DNA of 64,000 nt from Darksidea phi (lineage: Eukaryota; Ascomycota; Dothideomycetes; Pleosporales; Lentitheciaceae): positions 224,791 through 288,790 of the forward strand of contig JASJFT010000037.1 of NCBI GenBank assembly GCA_030770425.1, written 5' to 3'. The position numbers and the translations under genes are program-made. The notes under the pieces were generated by a model that did not search any database, was not told the origin of the DNA, and worked only from the letters and a program-made list of their open reading frames with translations. Positions within the stretch are counted from its first letter, which is position 1. The number at the start of each line of letters is the position of its first letter. Positions 23,094 through 34,270 of this stretch are shown piece after piece.

Positions 23094-24861
23094 TCAAAGG
23101 TCGCTCCTGTCGAGTAGGCTATCAAACCGATTCCGACGCCCCCCGGCATAGTCCGTCAACTTCTCGTCCCCACTCTGCCCATCACTGCCCTCCGAACTAC
23201 CCCTTCTACCCACTTTTTCCAAAACGTCCCTGACATTCCACGCAATTCTCTCCGCCCCAATTCTGCAGCCCACCAGATTCGGGGCCCCAGGACCCAACCT
23301 CAGCCCAGCGAACCTCCCGTTGAAGAATAGTGGCACATCACCGTTCCACATCAGATCGTCATTGAGGCAGGGAAAGCCTCCTGCATATTTGATCGGATAC
23401 TTTTCCCTAATTGGGTCGAGGAATGGCAGGGTTTCGATGTTCGATTGCACTCCAGTGGCGAAGACGATGAAATCAATGGGCGGGAGGTCGACTGCGGGCG
23501 TGGTGGTGACTGACCCCCAGGCCCGTGAGTCTGTGTTGTAGTTCACGGAGTGGAGGGTAGTATTAGTGTGCAGGGAGATCTTGCCGGTTGAGACGTGCTC
23601 GTTGAGGATCTTGCGGTAACGGGGGGTTATACTGCCGCCATTGCGGGCTTCGAGATACATCTCAAGACGCTCTGCGCCGTATTAGATTTTTCACGATATT
23701 CCTGTACAGGCGAAGGTATGCCGACCTACCGTCGTCGGTATCCGCCGACCAAAAGGCCGCTTGGTTGAAATTGCGGAACTTACCCACCCAATCCAAGCCG
23801 ATATCAAAGTACTTGACCTTGACGCTTCCGCGCATTAAAAGCCAAACTTTGCTAACGCCACGCTTGATCGCTAGGTCTGCGAGCTGGATGCTCGTCAATC
23901 CTCCACCGACGATGAGGACATTTGTCGGATCGTGCTGTTTGATTTTCGCCGCCACATGGGGTGGCGGGAACTTCTTTAGATGCAGCGCGTGACTATAGGC
24001 GTCCTGTGATAATGAGGATGCTGAGAGACCGACAACTTGTGGTATGGTTGGTGCATTGCCGGGACCGATCGCTGACACTACAACATGCGCATATCGAATT
24101 CCCTTGTCCGTGGTTACACGGAAGGCCTTCCTGTCATCCTCCTCGCCCTCACTGGAACTACTATCACCACTCTTTCCATCCCTAAAAGCCTCCAAGTCAT
24201 CGTACTCGATTCGCACGACCGCCTCTTGCCTCAGTAGGTAACTTCCCAAACCGTACCTCCCAATCACACTCTCACAGTGTCTCTCAAAAAGGTCTGTCGA
24301 CGGCGTAAAGTAATCTTTCCTATCCCTCTCGTCCACATCCGGTCCACTCTGTGACACCTTGCCCCTCCCATTCTTATTCATTTTCTTCTTTTTGCGATGC
24401 TTGCTGACTTCCTTACCCGCGCAACCCGGGAGAGGGAGTAGGTCGCATTCACGATCTTGCTCGTAAGTATAGCCTAGCAGGCCATCGCGATCTGCGGGGT
24501 CGATGTGGAAGAACATCGGGCTACGCAGATGTGTGATGCCAAAGTTTTTGAAGAGGCGTTTCCACTTCGCCATCCAGTCTGCGCCATCGGCATCCAGGAT
24601 GAGCATGTCGATACCGTCGTGATTTGCTATGGTATGGCATCCGCAATCTGACCCGTCTGGAGTAGTAGGGGGTGTTGGGAGTGAGTTGGTGTTGGTACGG
24701 TAGTTCTTGATGTTCATCTTGCGACCATGTTTCTTGATCCAGTGGTATCGCTGATGCTCGTCATCTGTAAAAGTAGCTGATGGAGTGTGTTCGCGCAGGC
24801 GAGCTGCCGCTCCGAGACCCGCTGGCCCTGCACCAATGATGAGGACGTCGTGGATGTGCAT
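23094..24861 (-). CDS. FAD/NAD(P)-dependent oxidoreductase (flavin monooxygenase-like)
   Basis: The exons are 23730-24861 and 23094-23671. The 58-nt intron (GTAGGT...GCAG, with CTAATAC branch site) joins D-D-E-R-L-E in frame for 569 residues. The start is ATG 24861 because the FAD-binding strand follows at once: VLIIGAGPAGLGAAARL, with the GxGxxG at residues 10-15. A second Rossmann motif, NVLIVGGGLTSIQLADLAI, at about residue 312 should bind NADPH. FATGVQSN near residue 425 is the conserved ATG motif of class B-like flavin monooxygenases. The nearest families are OSGIN-like and ornithine/lysine N-hydroxylase-like oxidoreductases; substrate unknown. Two unusual insertions interrupt the core: a very Lys-rich stretch near residue 177 (KHRKKKKMNKNGRGK) and an acidic SSSSEGEEDD stretch near residue 250. 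Confidence 0.82.
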
Positions 24862-26341
24862 CTTTGGCACACATATAGGTTGGTACAGTACAAAAAGAAA
24901 TATATGCGAGGCATCTAAGATGTTTTGGCGAGGTCCAACTGTGGGCACCTTGTTGGGTTATCGCCATCATGGTGCTGGAGACACACCGTCACATGAGCGC
25001 GCAACCCAGAACGCATCTGAAGCAGTTCGATTCGTCCGAACGTATAAATGAAGGTGCTCTAGCAGTTCGGTGAATATATGGAATCGCTGTTGCGGTCTAG
25101 GGATGGATAGCAGAATGGTTTCAGTGCCGGGCTTACCAGCAAGAAACGTGAAGCTGGACGGAAAGAAAATTCAAGGCGAAGGCGAAAATTGTGGCTATGT
25201 TCCTAACAGACATCAATAAGGACAGTCTGGAAGCTGCGGTTGTTAAAATAGCGAGCGTAGGCCTCATGTTCGTGGATCTAGAGATGACTACAATCCGTTC
25301 GCATGCCTATTACTCTCCGCGCTCGACCTTTCAAGTATTATACTTGGTAGATCCAGAGTAAAATTAACATGAAATCCGCCGAATATGGTACGAAATCCAA
25401 GCAGGTTCGCGAGGGTACGGTGCTCGAGGCGCAGACTGAGCTTCAGCCTTGCTTCGCCTCGTACGCGACGAATAGTGATGAGCGAGGTGTTGCCTTTGGC
25501 GCCAACGCGGCGTTTACCGTATACGGTTCGATATCAATTCAGCCGTGCTTCGCGCCATCGCTCCGATGACATGTCTCTTCAAGTGCTCTCTTTCTCCTCA
25601 TTGCATGACTCCTCTTCTCTTCCAGCGACTTATCGTAATTTGTCCAGACATCTTTGGGTCGAAAGATGACGAACAAGAAGCGTATAAATCGAGTGCGGAA
25701 CGAAAAGCTCAGGCGACCGACCTCACCCTCCCGTGCTCGCCAAGTTACGAATCCACCGACCGACGATGTTGCTCCAAAACTACTGCGCAAGTTGAAAGAA
25801 CGACATAGCCATTTTATCGCTTTCTCTGCAATCATAGGTGTCAGCCTTTTTGTTAACTGCAACCATGTTGGAGCTGGTATCGTGGGGTATCTGATTAGCA
25901 GCTCCATAATATACTGCGTTCTATGGTCACTTTCAGAGATAGTTGCTATCCGACCTAGGGGTTGAGTGGTTGTTGATGGGCTGCTGATGCTTAATCGAGG
26001 GCGCGGGATCGAGTCTGCCTCGTCTGTAATCAAGGCGTCGTAGCGCTGCGGATGCCCATTTTTGATTTGTTGAAAGCAGGGCTTATCGTCGCAAGTAAGG
26101 ATAAAGATTAGTAGCAAGTGGAGAAGAGATGGCACTAATGAATTTCTGATGGAATGCGTGTTGCAGGGTTCGGGCAGACTCACCATGAGAGAAGCTCGGC
26201 GGCAATCTTCCACCAATCATAGGGCATTACGAACCTGCACGTGAATACCACCCACTTCCTCTACCTCCACCATGCTCTCAGCCAAAAGAGTCAAACTTTC
26301 TGCATTTCTAGTCCAACTCTAAAAATATTTACAAACTCAAG
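24862..26341. other. Gene-poor stretch with uncertain frames
   Basis: No recognised gene. Two overlapping frames compete at 25539-26216. A minus frame of 225 codons has no ATG at its start and no family features. A plus frame from ATG 25666 to 25965 (about 99 codons) has a basic N-terminus and two hydrophobic segments (FIAFSAIIGVSLFV and GIVGYLISSSIIYCVLW), so it could be a small membrane protein. Neither is supported beyond being open. Confidence 0.4.
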
Positions 26342-26993
26342 ATGGCGGTCCAAATCGAACCGCCTGCTCTTCTCTCTTCCCTTTCAAGCGCCAGTCTGCT
26401 GCCGTCCCCTCTCATCCCCTCAACGTTTAAGCCCTCCATTCAACTATCCATCACTTTCAACGACAAGCCTGTTGCAGCCGGAAATCTTTTTCGCGCTAGT
26501 GAGTGCAAAGTTGCTCCGACAGTGACGTTCACAGCAGAGGTATGACCACATGAGTCCTCCCGCAGCCCCCATCTAATCGACGAACAAGACGAATACTAGC
26601 GCAAATACAACCTATACATTTCTGCTAGTAGACCCGGATGCGCCAATACCGGATGACCCTAAATTCGCGTATTGGCGCCATTGGGTCGTGTCCTCGATCC
26701 CCAAACCGGACACTGCATCTGATGATGCCGTGAAGGACGGGAAGGCGTTGACCGAGTATCTGGGCCCTGGTCCGAAGGACGATTCAAAGCCCCATCGATA
26801 TCTGTTCCTTCTGTACCGCGAACCAGAAGGCCTGAAAGAGTTGAGCAAAGAAGACGTCGGTGGCGAGGAGTTTGTGCAAAGACGGAGCTTTGGTGCAAAA
26901 GAGTGGACGGAGAAACATGGGCTGAAGCTTGTGGGCGTAAACTGGATGTTGGGAGTGGGTGATGGATGGAAGGATGAGAAAAGCGAGCTATGA
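26342..26993 (+). CDS. Phosphatidylethanolamine-binding protein (PEBP) family
   Basis: Two exons, 26342-26539 and 26589-26993, are joined in frame (FTAE-TNTSANTTY) for 200 residues. The family signature LLVDPDAP lies at residues 78-85. It is followed by FAYWRHWVVSSIP, the ligand-site block (usually LHWIV), and later HRYLFLLYREP, the third conserved PEBP strand. No signal peptide is present, as expected for a cytosolic protein. Fungal relatives include yeast Tfs1, an inhibitor of carboxypeptidase Y and of Ras GAP. Small lipid-head-group or anion binding is conserved in the fold, but the physiological partner here is unknown. Length is normal (about 200 residues) and no lesion is seen. Confidence 0.9.
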
Positions 26994-27058
26994 AGATGCG
27001 CTCCGCCTCAGCCAGAACGAAGGGGTATATTGAACAACCAAACAGGGCTTCCTGTCAC

Positions 27059-28240
27059 TCAATGAAAGCCCTTTGCGCTCCAAAACACTTTGATGTCTTT
27101 TGATATGTCTCTCTGCACCCTCCCCTCCTCCCAAACATTCCCCATCCCTTCCACAACACCCTCCCATTGCTCCATCGGCTCATCCTTCTCACACGACCCC
27201 GCAAAATGCACTAAAAAGTCACTCCGCAGGACCTGAAACCCTTCTAATCCCTCTGTATCCGCATTCTCCCTATCCCTAAACGTCTCCGGTTCCTCCTCGC
27301 TATTCGGATATGCATTGAACCAATGCCAGGGTGCGTATATGACGTTGGAAGAGAATTGAGGTGCGGCAAGGACGGCTTCCATGGCGGACTGATCGCTGTA
27401 GGTAAGCTCAGGATCAGGATTGTAAAAGCGGGAGGCGAGGATGCTTTCGAAGAGCTTAATGGCGCAGGGAGAGAAACGGAGGAAGAAGATTCCATTATTT
27501 AGACCGAAGTAGTCTTTTATTGTTATGAGGTTTATTGTGTCTGGGTGGTAATCGGGTTCGTGGATATATTCTTGATCATGGATTTGTATTTCCGTCTCCT
27601 CTTGGTCGTCGCGTTTTGCGAACCACCTTGCCCTTTGCACTTTATTCATCAGCTCATCTACATCCTCCAGTAACAAATAGCTTAACATTAGCCAACACTA
27701 ATCTAGTATAAGCGTATCCAGATCCAGCCACGAAAGCCACTCGAGGCGTTTCTCTACTGGCAACGTCATTTGTTCGAGCAGCATTTTGAGTATAAACGCA
27801 GGCTTATTCTACAAGTCCCACTCTTCAACCATAGCATCGCACATGAAGTGCAGGCTCGTGTTATGTACCATGCTGTGCATGGCGTGCGTGTTGAGTGCCC
27901 TCTTGTAGTGACCCTTCATCTCCCCGTAATGCAACATAGCCCTTTCGATATGCGAACGGCTTTGTGCATGAGGGGGAAACTCCCTACATGATATATTCCA
28001 CGCACGAGACTCCGCGATGAGTTCGTCGGTAATAAGAGGAAGACAGTGCGATGTGCCGTAGGTTTCGAGTACCGGTAATGGGGGCGGACCATCCTGCCCC
28101 GGTCTTGGATGCCAGTTCGGTATACGTTCTGGCCCGGGAAGGAGTGTAAGATGTGGAGAAGGCAAAGAGAAAGGGCGCGCAAACAGAAGTAAAAAGCGTA
28201 ATCTTGAAAACAACAAGCGTTGGGCTTGTGAGACGATCAT
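27059..28240 (-). pseudogene. GT34 (GMA12/MNN10-type) glycosyltransferase, two TAG stops
   Basis: One frame of 394 codons runs from ATG 28240 to TGA 27059, broken only by TAG at 27809-27811 and TAG at 27698-27700. The N-terminus is a basic/hydrophobic signal anchor (RLRFLLLFARPFSLP). Conserved blocks follow: ETYGTSHCLPLITDELIAES, NKPAFILKMLLEQMTLP, WLSWLDLDTLILD (the metal-binding DxD near residue 172), FGLNNGIFFLRFSP and SDQSAMEAVL, then HWFNAYP and FLVHFAG. These mark a Golgi type II galactosyl/mannosyltransferase of family GT34. The first stop sits after EEWDL, immediately before the conserved NKPAF block, so it cannot be removed by an intron without losing it. TGG or CAG to TAG explains both stops as single transitions. 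The protein otherwise reads as full length, so inactivation looks recent. Confidence 0.8.
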
Positions 28241-29562
28241 CACGGAGGCGAGCGGGCGGGTCGCGCTCTCGCTGATGTCCGTTCAGAAGGAAAGTAAAGT
28301 GACCGAACGAAGCCTGAAGGGCGAGAGAAGACGTGGGACAAGGATGATATCTGGGGTAATTTACTCCCTCGACCTCATTCGCGGGGATTGCCAAGGGGCT
28401 TCAAGAAAAGACAAAATCTAGATGATTTAGCTAGACATTTATTAGTACGAGGTAGCAGTACGAGGTAGTAGTACGAAGTAGCACTACGAGGAGGGTGGGA
28501 TCGGCTATACTAATAGACATCCCGGCAATTTTGTGCTGCATGCCGAGTGCCGTGATTTAGAACACTAGCGCTCTTTTGGGGAATTTGGAGGAGAAGAATA
28601 TCGAACTTATTAAAGCAACTCTAGGCCTCACTTACACCAGGCTCGAGAAATTCAAGGCATTGGTGCACTGCTGACGGCTTACGGTTCGCAGTGTATCTCG
28701 GGTGTGTTTTTGTGTGGTAATTGTGCGTTGGGCGTTGCGTTCGGCATCGCGCCTCCACGAGGCCGGTTATGGTTGCATGCGGGAATGTACGAGCTGGCTA
28801 ATCTCGTGAACTGTTATCATTGAAATTGCTCCAACGTCGTAATTTGCATATGCTCACCGTGTTGGAAAGTCTTCGAGAATTGAAGATCGGGCCTCATTGA
28901 CCGGTATTATATCTACGGCACTTCTTTGGATGTTATTGGGGTAGAGGTGGCAGTACCTACTAGTCGATAGCCTGCTGAACGAAAACCGTGTCCCCAATAT
29001 CAAAACTAGTACCCGGAGTAAGGGCATATATGTTGAGCGCCAAGTAAGAGTTGTAGACGAAGACGATTCGCTATGTTCCGCCGGGACCTTTCAATGGCTA
29101 TGGGTTCTGTGGGATCAGGGGTGATGGTTGAGCCGTAAGGCATGTATACATACTAAAAGATGAAAGAGAAGGAGCGACTGCGGAGAGGCTGGGTTCAAGA
29201 CAAAACCCTGTCATAATCTCCGAGATCCAAGATGTCTCCGAATAATCTCCAGCTAGAGGTTTTATCTTGCTGCTCGACGCTGCTAACTGAACGGGGCACA
29301 ATGACAATATCAAGGCAAGTGTAAAAGCGATAGTGGGGTGATAGAGCGTTGAAATTGATAGGGTGGCTGCCGGTGCCTGCGGCTTGCGCTTTGCCAGCTA
29401 AGGTTTAAGTGCCCGCAAAATAAGACAGAAGAAGAGACCAGTGCTAGATAGAGGAATGAAAACGCCAGAATCGCTTAGATGCAAGAAAAACCGCAAAGCT
29501 AGACATAGAACAAACACCGTCTCTTCCTCTTCCCAAACCACTTCGCTTCACTTATCCTCTAA
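28241..29562. other. Gene-poor stretch
   Basis: Upstream region of the GT34 pseudogene and 3' flank of the Aim6-like gene. It contains a small tandem repeat (28444-28495) and no recognisable gene. A 71-codon minus frame at 29098-29313 has no features. Confidence 0.45.
28444..28495. repeat. 13-base tandem repeat, four copies
   Basis: Four consecutive 13-base units of the form AGTACGAGGTAGC with a few substitutions. Confidence 0.8.
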
Positions 29563-31001
29563 CTACAGCAAGTCCTCCCTCCAAGCAACCGCCGCAACAT
29601 CTTGCAATTTGTCAAGATTAACCCTATCCACCCCTGCATCGACCAGCTTCTGTAAGTCTTCCACGCCTGTAGGTCCATCCCAGTACCGAACCTTGAATCC
29701 CTTTTTATGCGCCTCGTCTCTTCTCGCCGTCTCATCGCCGCCTCTATCAGAGTATTTGGCGCTAGCATAGTACGCATTACCGGAGTTGAAATTGACCATG
29801 TCCTTATCAATCCTAGCGTCTGCGAAGATGGCGCCATTAGGGTTGGCTCCGTCGAAGAGTTTGGGAGTGTTGGTGTCAGTGCCTACGATGGCGTTTCCGG
29901 AGGCGACAATGGTAATGAGACCTTGTTTGAACTGTCCGTTTTCGGAGGTGGAGAGATGGCCTGCGTCGCGGAGGGGTTGGAGTTGTTTAACGAAAAGATC
30001 CCATGTTTTGTCTGCATCGCTTTTGAAGTCGACGAGGAGGGTGAAGGACTGTGTTGGCGCTTTGGGGAAAATGGCTTGGTTTTTTTCGACGAGCGCTTTG
30101 AGCGGGTTGAGGTACAGGTTTTCGAGGGTGTTCTCGTTTCCGTCGCCCTCGTTATGCTTGACGATAAGGTTGCCGTTGGTCTCCCATATATCGGCTTCCA
30201 CGCTTACGCAGCCGGCAGCAAGGGCAGAGTAAAGCGCAGTGTCGCGATCGTAATCGTTATGGGAGTGGCAGGCGAAAGGTACACTGTCGCCAAAACTTTC
30301 TACGGGAAAAGGGTCAAGCGTGTTGCCCTTGCCGCCGTCGCCCAAATGTTTGATTGCTTCAGCTAGCACGACGGTCTTGTCGACCTGTTCATAGATGGGA
30401 GGAATCTTATCGGCAAGAGCGTGGTAAGAAATTGCATTGTTGCCGACCTGCCAGGTACCGCCCTTTGTGTCGTCATGACTCTTACCTCCATAGCATTTGC
30501 TGCCGTCTTTGGAGAGGTTCTTGAGGTATTCTTTGCACTTACCACCTGCTGTGGCGTCAGATTATGGCCTTCCACGGCGGGTGGAGCGAAGCTTACCATC
30601 TACGATATGCTTGTCATTTTGCTGGTTGTGGATTTCAAAATAAACATATCCATTAATGCCAGTGCTCTTAGGGTCACCGCCGTAGCCCAGCCAAACGCGC
30701 GTTGCCATCGACAAGAACAATTGTCCGCCGACTTCCTGGCCGTTCGCTGCGTCGCAGAATTTATCTACGGCAGCGTTGTAGCCGGTCCGTTCCACGGTGT
30801 CATGGTTGGTCCTGACGTTGTTCACGGCCATCCATGATGGTCCGCAGGATGAAATGTAATCCGACGCTCTGCGTTGGACGGCCGCTCCCTGACCTGCCTA
30901 CTCAGGAAATGGTTAGCAAGTATATAACCTCGTAAAGCCTAGGGGAAACGTACTGCGGGAAGAAGCGAAAGTGCTGCCGCGGTAAGTAGCGTAGTCTTCA
31001 T
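29563..31001 (-). CDS. Secreted protein: unknown Cys domain plus Aim6-like phosphodiesterase
   Basis: Three exons, 30954-31001, 30597-30897 and 29563-30548, are joined in frame over GT-AG introns to give 444 residues. Exon 1 is a signal peptide (MKTTLLTAAALSLLPA). Residues 17-165 form a domain I do not recognise, with several cysteines and the texts GQLFLSMATRVWL, GINGYVYFEIHNQQ and TKGGTWQVGNNAISYHA. The remainder is an Aim6-like, PLC/GDPD-fold phosphodiesterase: ACHSHNDYDRDTALYSALAA, then VSVEADIW, FTLLVDFKSD and VRYWDGPTG. HSHNDY and the ExD of VEADIW are the expected active-site elements. No in-frame ATG lies between the two parts and no stop separates them, which supports one fused gene. 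The alternative is two genes with unrecognised introns. An ATG three codons upstream (31010) is another possible start. Confidence 0.72.
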
Positions 31002-32425
31002 CGTGAACATATTTTTCAGAAAGGAAAGACCAAAAGAGGAAGCGAAAGTGATGGGGAGGAGAGCAGTAATAGCGGGAAAAGGACATTCAAACCCGCAAGC
31101 TCACCATACTAACTTGCGCACGAGCAGCCGGCATCATTTAAGGCGTAGGAGAGGAGCGCAGGCAAAGTTCGTAAGGCGGGCTTGGACGTCCTTCCTGTCA
31201 TCACGGAGAACAGAATTGGCAAACATTGCAGCGGTTGATGGAGAATCGCCGCAGCCGCTGGCCCCCGTCTTTGCCATCTCAGCATCGGGGGTAAAGATTC
31301 AGGGGACACGCTCTGCAATGTGATGCGACATGGAAGCCTTGAAACCGTCAGAGCCAATGACAAGAGAGGCTGAACAGGATTGCAAGACCATTGCCTGCTA
31401 TTTCGAGAGACAATGCCGCAAGGATGGTGATCCTGGGGGCCAGCTTAGGTGATTTGGAGGCCCCACCGAAGTCCGCATCTTGCCTAACATAATCACAAAA
31501 GAGGAAAGAAGAAACTGAGGAACAAAGGTGCGGAATATTTGCAGGTCGATCATGACTTGCGGGATAGCTAGGCGGGTGGTTTTGATGAACGTGCCCGAGT
31601 TAGTGGTTGGAAACTCTTTCAGTGCTCAACTGGTTCGCTGGAGGCATGCAGGGGCATATGGGTCCTAGTCCGGAGTTGTACGATGCAATCGGGATCCTTC
31701 ACAATGCGTCGATCTATCTGGACCCAAGTACAAACCTTGCCGTACAGGTAGGCCACCAACAGCTTAGAATATCAACGTTCCGGTAAATGGATTGTCCCCA
31801 GGTGAAATGGCAGCGTCGGATATCGCCAAGTGTGAACGCGCAGTCTTGACCAGAAAGACGAGCGAAGTCCTGACAATCGTCGCGAAGGAGTAAGCTGGCA
31901 ATGTCTCTATATAGATTCATAAAGTGCACCCTCAGTATTCCCGTCAGTAGCTGCAACGCGAGCGAAAATGACGCTAATTATTGCGAAGCGCCGGTGTCCA
32001 CAATCTGGGGGCTATCTTCTTTAACAAAATGGCACAGTCGGTGTGCGGTAAACGGCATCGAGGTTGGGTGATGAAGGGCTTCGAGTGTTCAGCACGCGGG
32101 TCCATCCGGCCCCAGGGGCCTTGGCACTCAAGATTTTAGGACGGCACCGACGTCATATTCCCCCATTTGCACGCGAACCATAGCACTGTGCAATCATGCA
32201 CTGGTGCACCTTATCCTTCTCTCATATGTTGTACTATCGCAGCTCGCCAACAGGTGAGTCGCTCAGTGCGGCGCTGAGGCTGCCCCGCTGATCTGCACCC
32301 GGCTGACAGCTTGGTAAGCCGCGTCTGGCTCTGTATTGGAAATCTTCAAGAGGACTCACAACCTTTGGGGTGACGGCACCCAGCATGAGACTCCCATATC
32401 TTGTATCGCGGAGAGTTGAGCGAAG
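31002..32425. other. Divergent intergenic region
   Basis: Upstream regions of the Aim6-like gene (minus) and the DUF2985 gene (plus). Only short frames without features. Confidence 0.5.
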
Positions 32426-34270
32426 ATGACTGATGCGGGAGATCGCAATGGCCAACGGGCGCCTGCAACCACCTATAGTACTTCTACGACTACCCAAGGT
32501 CCAACCACAACCACGACGAGCTACACGACGGCTGGTCCTAGGACCACAGTGACGACGAGCGGCCCGCAATCCAGCACGATCCACCATCCGACCATCACCA
32601 CCACGCACCAAACACCTCTCCTCCGCGTTCCCCCGCCTTCGATCGCAACCCAGACCGAACGACAACCTTCGATTCGCATCCGTCGGCAGGGAGCGGACCA
32701 GAGCACGTTGGCGCATGTACAAACAACCGAAGATGGGAGCGCGCATGTCAACCGTCGGAGAAGCAGTTCGGAGCCGCAGCGGCCTCCACCCGCTCTCCTG
32801 CTTCCACACGACGACTTGGAAATACGGCGACAGGTGACAGCCACACCGCTGCAGACGCTGCATGAAGAGGGCTCGGGTAACACAGTGCCTCGGCTGGGTT
32901 CCTTCCTTCCAGGGGTACTGTCCAGGAACGCGCAGAGACCAGCGATTGGCAGGCAAGCTTCAGCCTTCAGCCTGCGCGGCGCCCAGGGCCGTGGCTCCAC
33001 ACGGGAAATGCGCGAATATGATATACATATGGTGGATATGCTCGATGTCATTGACCCCGAAGTGTCCACCCTCACGACGTTGAACAACGTACAGAATTCG
33101 CTCTTCATACCTAACCTAGGCTGGCTGTACAACCGCCGCCCGACATACGATCTCTCGCAATCAGCTAGCGCATCAGACGAAGAAACAGCCATTGATCAGG
33201 AGCCCACGGACCCAGAGAAGCAGACCAACGATATCGCCAAAGCCAACGCAGGGCAGCTGCGACCTAGTTTGAGCAGATTGACAACGGCAAACACCATCTC
33301 CTCAGTGCTCACTGGTGTCTCCGAAGGCCACAACTATGCCGTTCTGCCGCATGGAGCGTCTTTGCCCGGTTGGACTGCTGAGGAGAAGGCGATGCTCAAC
33401 GACCATGTGCGACATCTGCTTCACTCCCGCCGTGCTAGGTTTAAACGGAGCATGCGTGGATTTGGCCGGTACATGCGCAAGCCTCTCGGCTTCCTTGTGA
33501 CATTATATGCCTTCCTCTTAACCTTCTGGGGTGCTGCTTGGGTTTTGTTCCTCATCGGGTGGATCAGTGTTGGAGGTCGACAGGCATACTTCATCGAGAT
33601 CTGCGATCAGATCTTAACCGCCCTTTTCTGCGTCGTAGGTATTGGCCTGGCGCCGTGGCGCGCTATCGATACGTACCACATGGTTTACGTTGCGAAATAC
33701 GCACATAAGACGTGGAGATTGAGAAAAGAACGGGGACTACCTGACCTGAGGGATCACAACGAGCTACCCACTCGTCCGGATGGGCATGCATGGGAAACGG
33801 GTGGTGATACAGAGGGCGACAAGGAAGAGCCAGTGCTAAATTCGGCCGAGCAGAAAAAGCTGGAGCATCACCAGGATAAGCTGTCTGCATCCCATACCTT
33901 CTACAAACCGCACGAAACGACGACACATCGCGCCTTCTCGGTCCGTCTGTTGATCGCTATTGTGGTTCTGCTTGACTGTCATTCGCTATTCCAGATGGCC
34001 CTGGGCGGAACGACATGGGGCATCTACTACAAAGACCGCCCCAAAGCATTGACAGCAGTGATTCTATCCTGCAGTATCAGTTGCAATATTTCCGCGGGGA
34101 TTACCATTAGTGTGGGTGATAGAAAGAGCAGGAAAAAGTTGGTTGTGGAGCAGATGTTCAGACAAGGGTTGACAGAGGAAGCATTGAATACTCTGCGGAA
34201 GAAGAAAGGACTCGTCGCAAGTGGCGTGGGGAGGAAGAAATCGAAATCGAGGAAGGAAAGCAGTGGCTAA
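32426..34270 (+). CDS. DUF2985 integral membrane protein
   Basis: A single exon encodes 614 residues. Residues 1-340 are polar and disordered, with a Thr-rich start. Four hydrophobic helices follow at about 355-378 (FLVTLYAFLLTFWGAAWVLF), 394-413, 506-528 and 540-562. The text GRQAYFIEICDQILTALFCV followed by GLAPWRAIDTYHM is typical of the fungal DUF2985 family, as is GTTWGIYY between helices 3 and 4. The C-terminus is strongly basic (RKKKGLVASGVGRKKSKSRK). These proteins are widespread in ascomycetes and thought to be membrane-resident, but no function is established. Length is ordinary for the family and no lesion is seen. The second in-frame Met lies beyond the low-complexity region, so the first ATG is retained. 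Confidence 0.88.
   Translation: MTDAGDRNGQRAPATTYSTSTTTQGPTTTTTSYTTAGPRTTVTTSGPQSSTIHHPTITTTHQTPLLRVPPPSIATQTERQPSIRIRRQGADQSTLAHVQTTEDGSAHVNRRRSSSEPQRPPPALLLPHDDLEIRRQVTATPLQTLHEEGSGNTVPRLGSFLPGVLSRNAQRPAIGRQASAFSLRGAQGRGSTREMREYDIHMVDMLDVIDPEVSTLTTLNNVQNSLFIPNLGWLYNRRPTYDLSQSASASDEETAIDQEPTDPEKQTNDIAKANAGQLRPSLSRLTTANTISSVLTGVSEGHNYAVLPHGASLPGWTAEEKAMLNDHVRHLLHSRRARFKRSMRGFGRYMRKPLGFLVTLYAFLLTFWGAAWVLFLIGWISVGGRQAYFIEICDQILTALFCVVGIGLAPWRAIDTYHMVYVAKYAHKTWRLRKERGLPDLRDHNELPTRPDGHAWETGGDTEGDKEEPVLNSAEQKKLEHHQDKLSASHTFYKPHETTTHRAFSVRLLIAIVVLLDCHSLFQMALGGTTWGIYYKDRPKALTAVILSCSISCNISAGITISVGDRKSRKKLVVEQMFRQGLTEEALNTLRKKKGLVASGVGRKKSKSRKESSG

Noticed and set aside
25539..26216. Minus-strand open frame of 225 codons
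   Set aside because: It has no ATG at its start, no family motif and a translation of mixed character, and it overlaps an equally plausible small plus frame. Kept only as a remark in the intergenic entry.
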